From contig HF991466.1 in NCBI GenBank assembly GCA_000433095.1, forward strand, positions 1 through 49,978: 49,978 nucleotides of DNA, in the 5' to 3' direction. Under the pieces are notes generated by a model. That model was given only the letters and a program-made list of their open reading frames with translations. It did not search any database and was not told the DNA's origin. Shown here one piece after another: positions 49,960-49,978 of this stretch; within the stretch, counting starts at the first letter, position 1, and each line of letters starts with the position of its first letter. Made by a program: the position numbers and the translations under genes. Source of the stretch: Clostridium sp. CAG:967. Its GTDB lineage: Bacteria; Cyanobacteriota; Vampirovibrionia; Gastranaerophilales; Gastranaerophilaceae.

Positions 49960-49978
49960 ATGAACTATTCAAGAGCAG
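49960..49978 (+). CDS. 5' fragment of a prepilin-like gene
   Basis: Only six codons (MNYSRA) before the window edge. Promoter, ribosome site and first codons parallel those of the prepilin locus at 20634 (MLYSKA), so another prepilin of the same type is expected. Identity rests on this similarity alone. Confidence 0.45.

Noticed and set aside
1..49978. CRISPR arrays, insertion sequences, prophage
   Set aside because: No regularly spaced repeats, transposase, or phage structural genes seen on either strand; the single XRE gene faces a prepilin, not phage genes.

Overview
The window is AT-rich (roughly one third G+C by eye) and comes from an anaerobic, diderm bacterium. The best fit is a gut member of the non-photosynthetic cyanobacterial sister lineage (Candidatus Melainabacteria / Vampirovibrionia, order Gastranaerophilales). 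Four things point that way: lipid A/Kdo genes (waaA, lpxK) and outer-membrane proteins (autotransporter, TpsB porin, Skp/OmpH, MCE/MlaD); a trimeric electron-bifurcating-type [FeFe]-hydrogenase operon; prepilins with the GFTLAEVLITLGIIGVVAAL signature; and several large lineage-style hypothetical proteins. This placement is inferred from protein character, not from a marker tree.

Layout. 1-6.5 kb: YhcH-like protein, two lineage-type membrane proteins, a 24-codon micro-gene with its own promoter and terminator, a uridine-kinase-like P-loop protein, an EncFtn-like mini-ferritin, a CheR-like methyltransferase, tRNA-Leu(CAA) and a secreted protein. 6.6-12.6 kb: a lineage-type protein, waaA, folK plus a HI0933-type flavoprotein, another lineage-type membrane protein, and a small leaderless transcript unit. 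12.6-22.7 kb: GT-C-like membrane glycosyltransferase, tRNA-Glu(UUC), clpC, a GspF/PilC platform protein, a TPR protein, a prepilin gene interrupted by a C10 tract, pth, and a double-HTH regulator. 22.7-32.7 kb: a PMP-like autotransporter, tRNA-Lys(UUU), a DUF3137-like membrane protein, a giant membrane-anchored GT5 (glycogen-synthase-like) enzyme carrying a G10 tract, a CNT nucleoside transporter, a zinc-ribbon protein and a 31-residue membrane peptide. 32.8-42 kb: bioDA, TpsB porin, Skp/OmpH, and hydCBA. 42-50 kb: hypothetical protein, nth, an XRE regulator facing a prepilin gene across paired operator-like palindromes, mlaD-like plus lpxK, a soluble-looking lytic transglycosylase, a candidate small RNA, a DegT-family aminotransferase and the first codons of another prepilin-like gene.

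How it works together. Envelope construction (waaA, lpxK, MCE protein, Skp, TpsB, autotransporter, membrane glycosyltransferase, DegT aminotransferase) and pilus-type surface structures (two prepilins, a third started at the right edge, and the platform protein) dominate. Fermentative energy metabolism appears as hydrogenase, with biotin and folate genes for cofactors.

The most interesting signals are regulatory. Two C/G homopolymers of exactly ten bases lie in the 5' ends of two genes, one breaking a prepilin frame and one intact in the GT5 gene, which suggests phase variation. An XRE repressor and prepilin share paired palindromes 20 bp apart. Several genes appear to be transcribed leaderless. 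There are several micro-genes or small-RNA units with clear promoters and terminators, and a recurring short aromatic/glycine motif near the N-termini of otherwise unrelated proteins.
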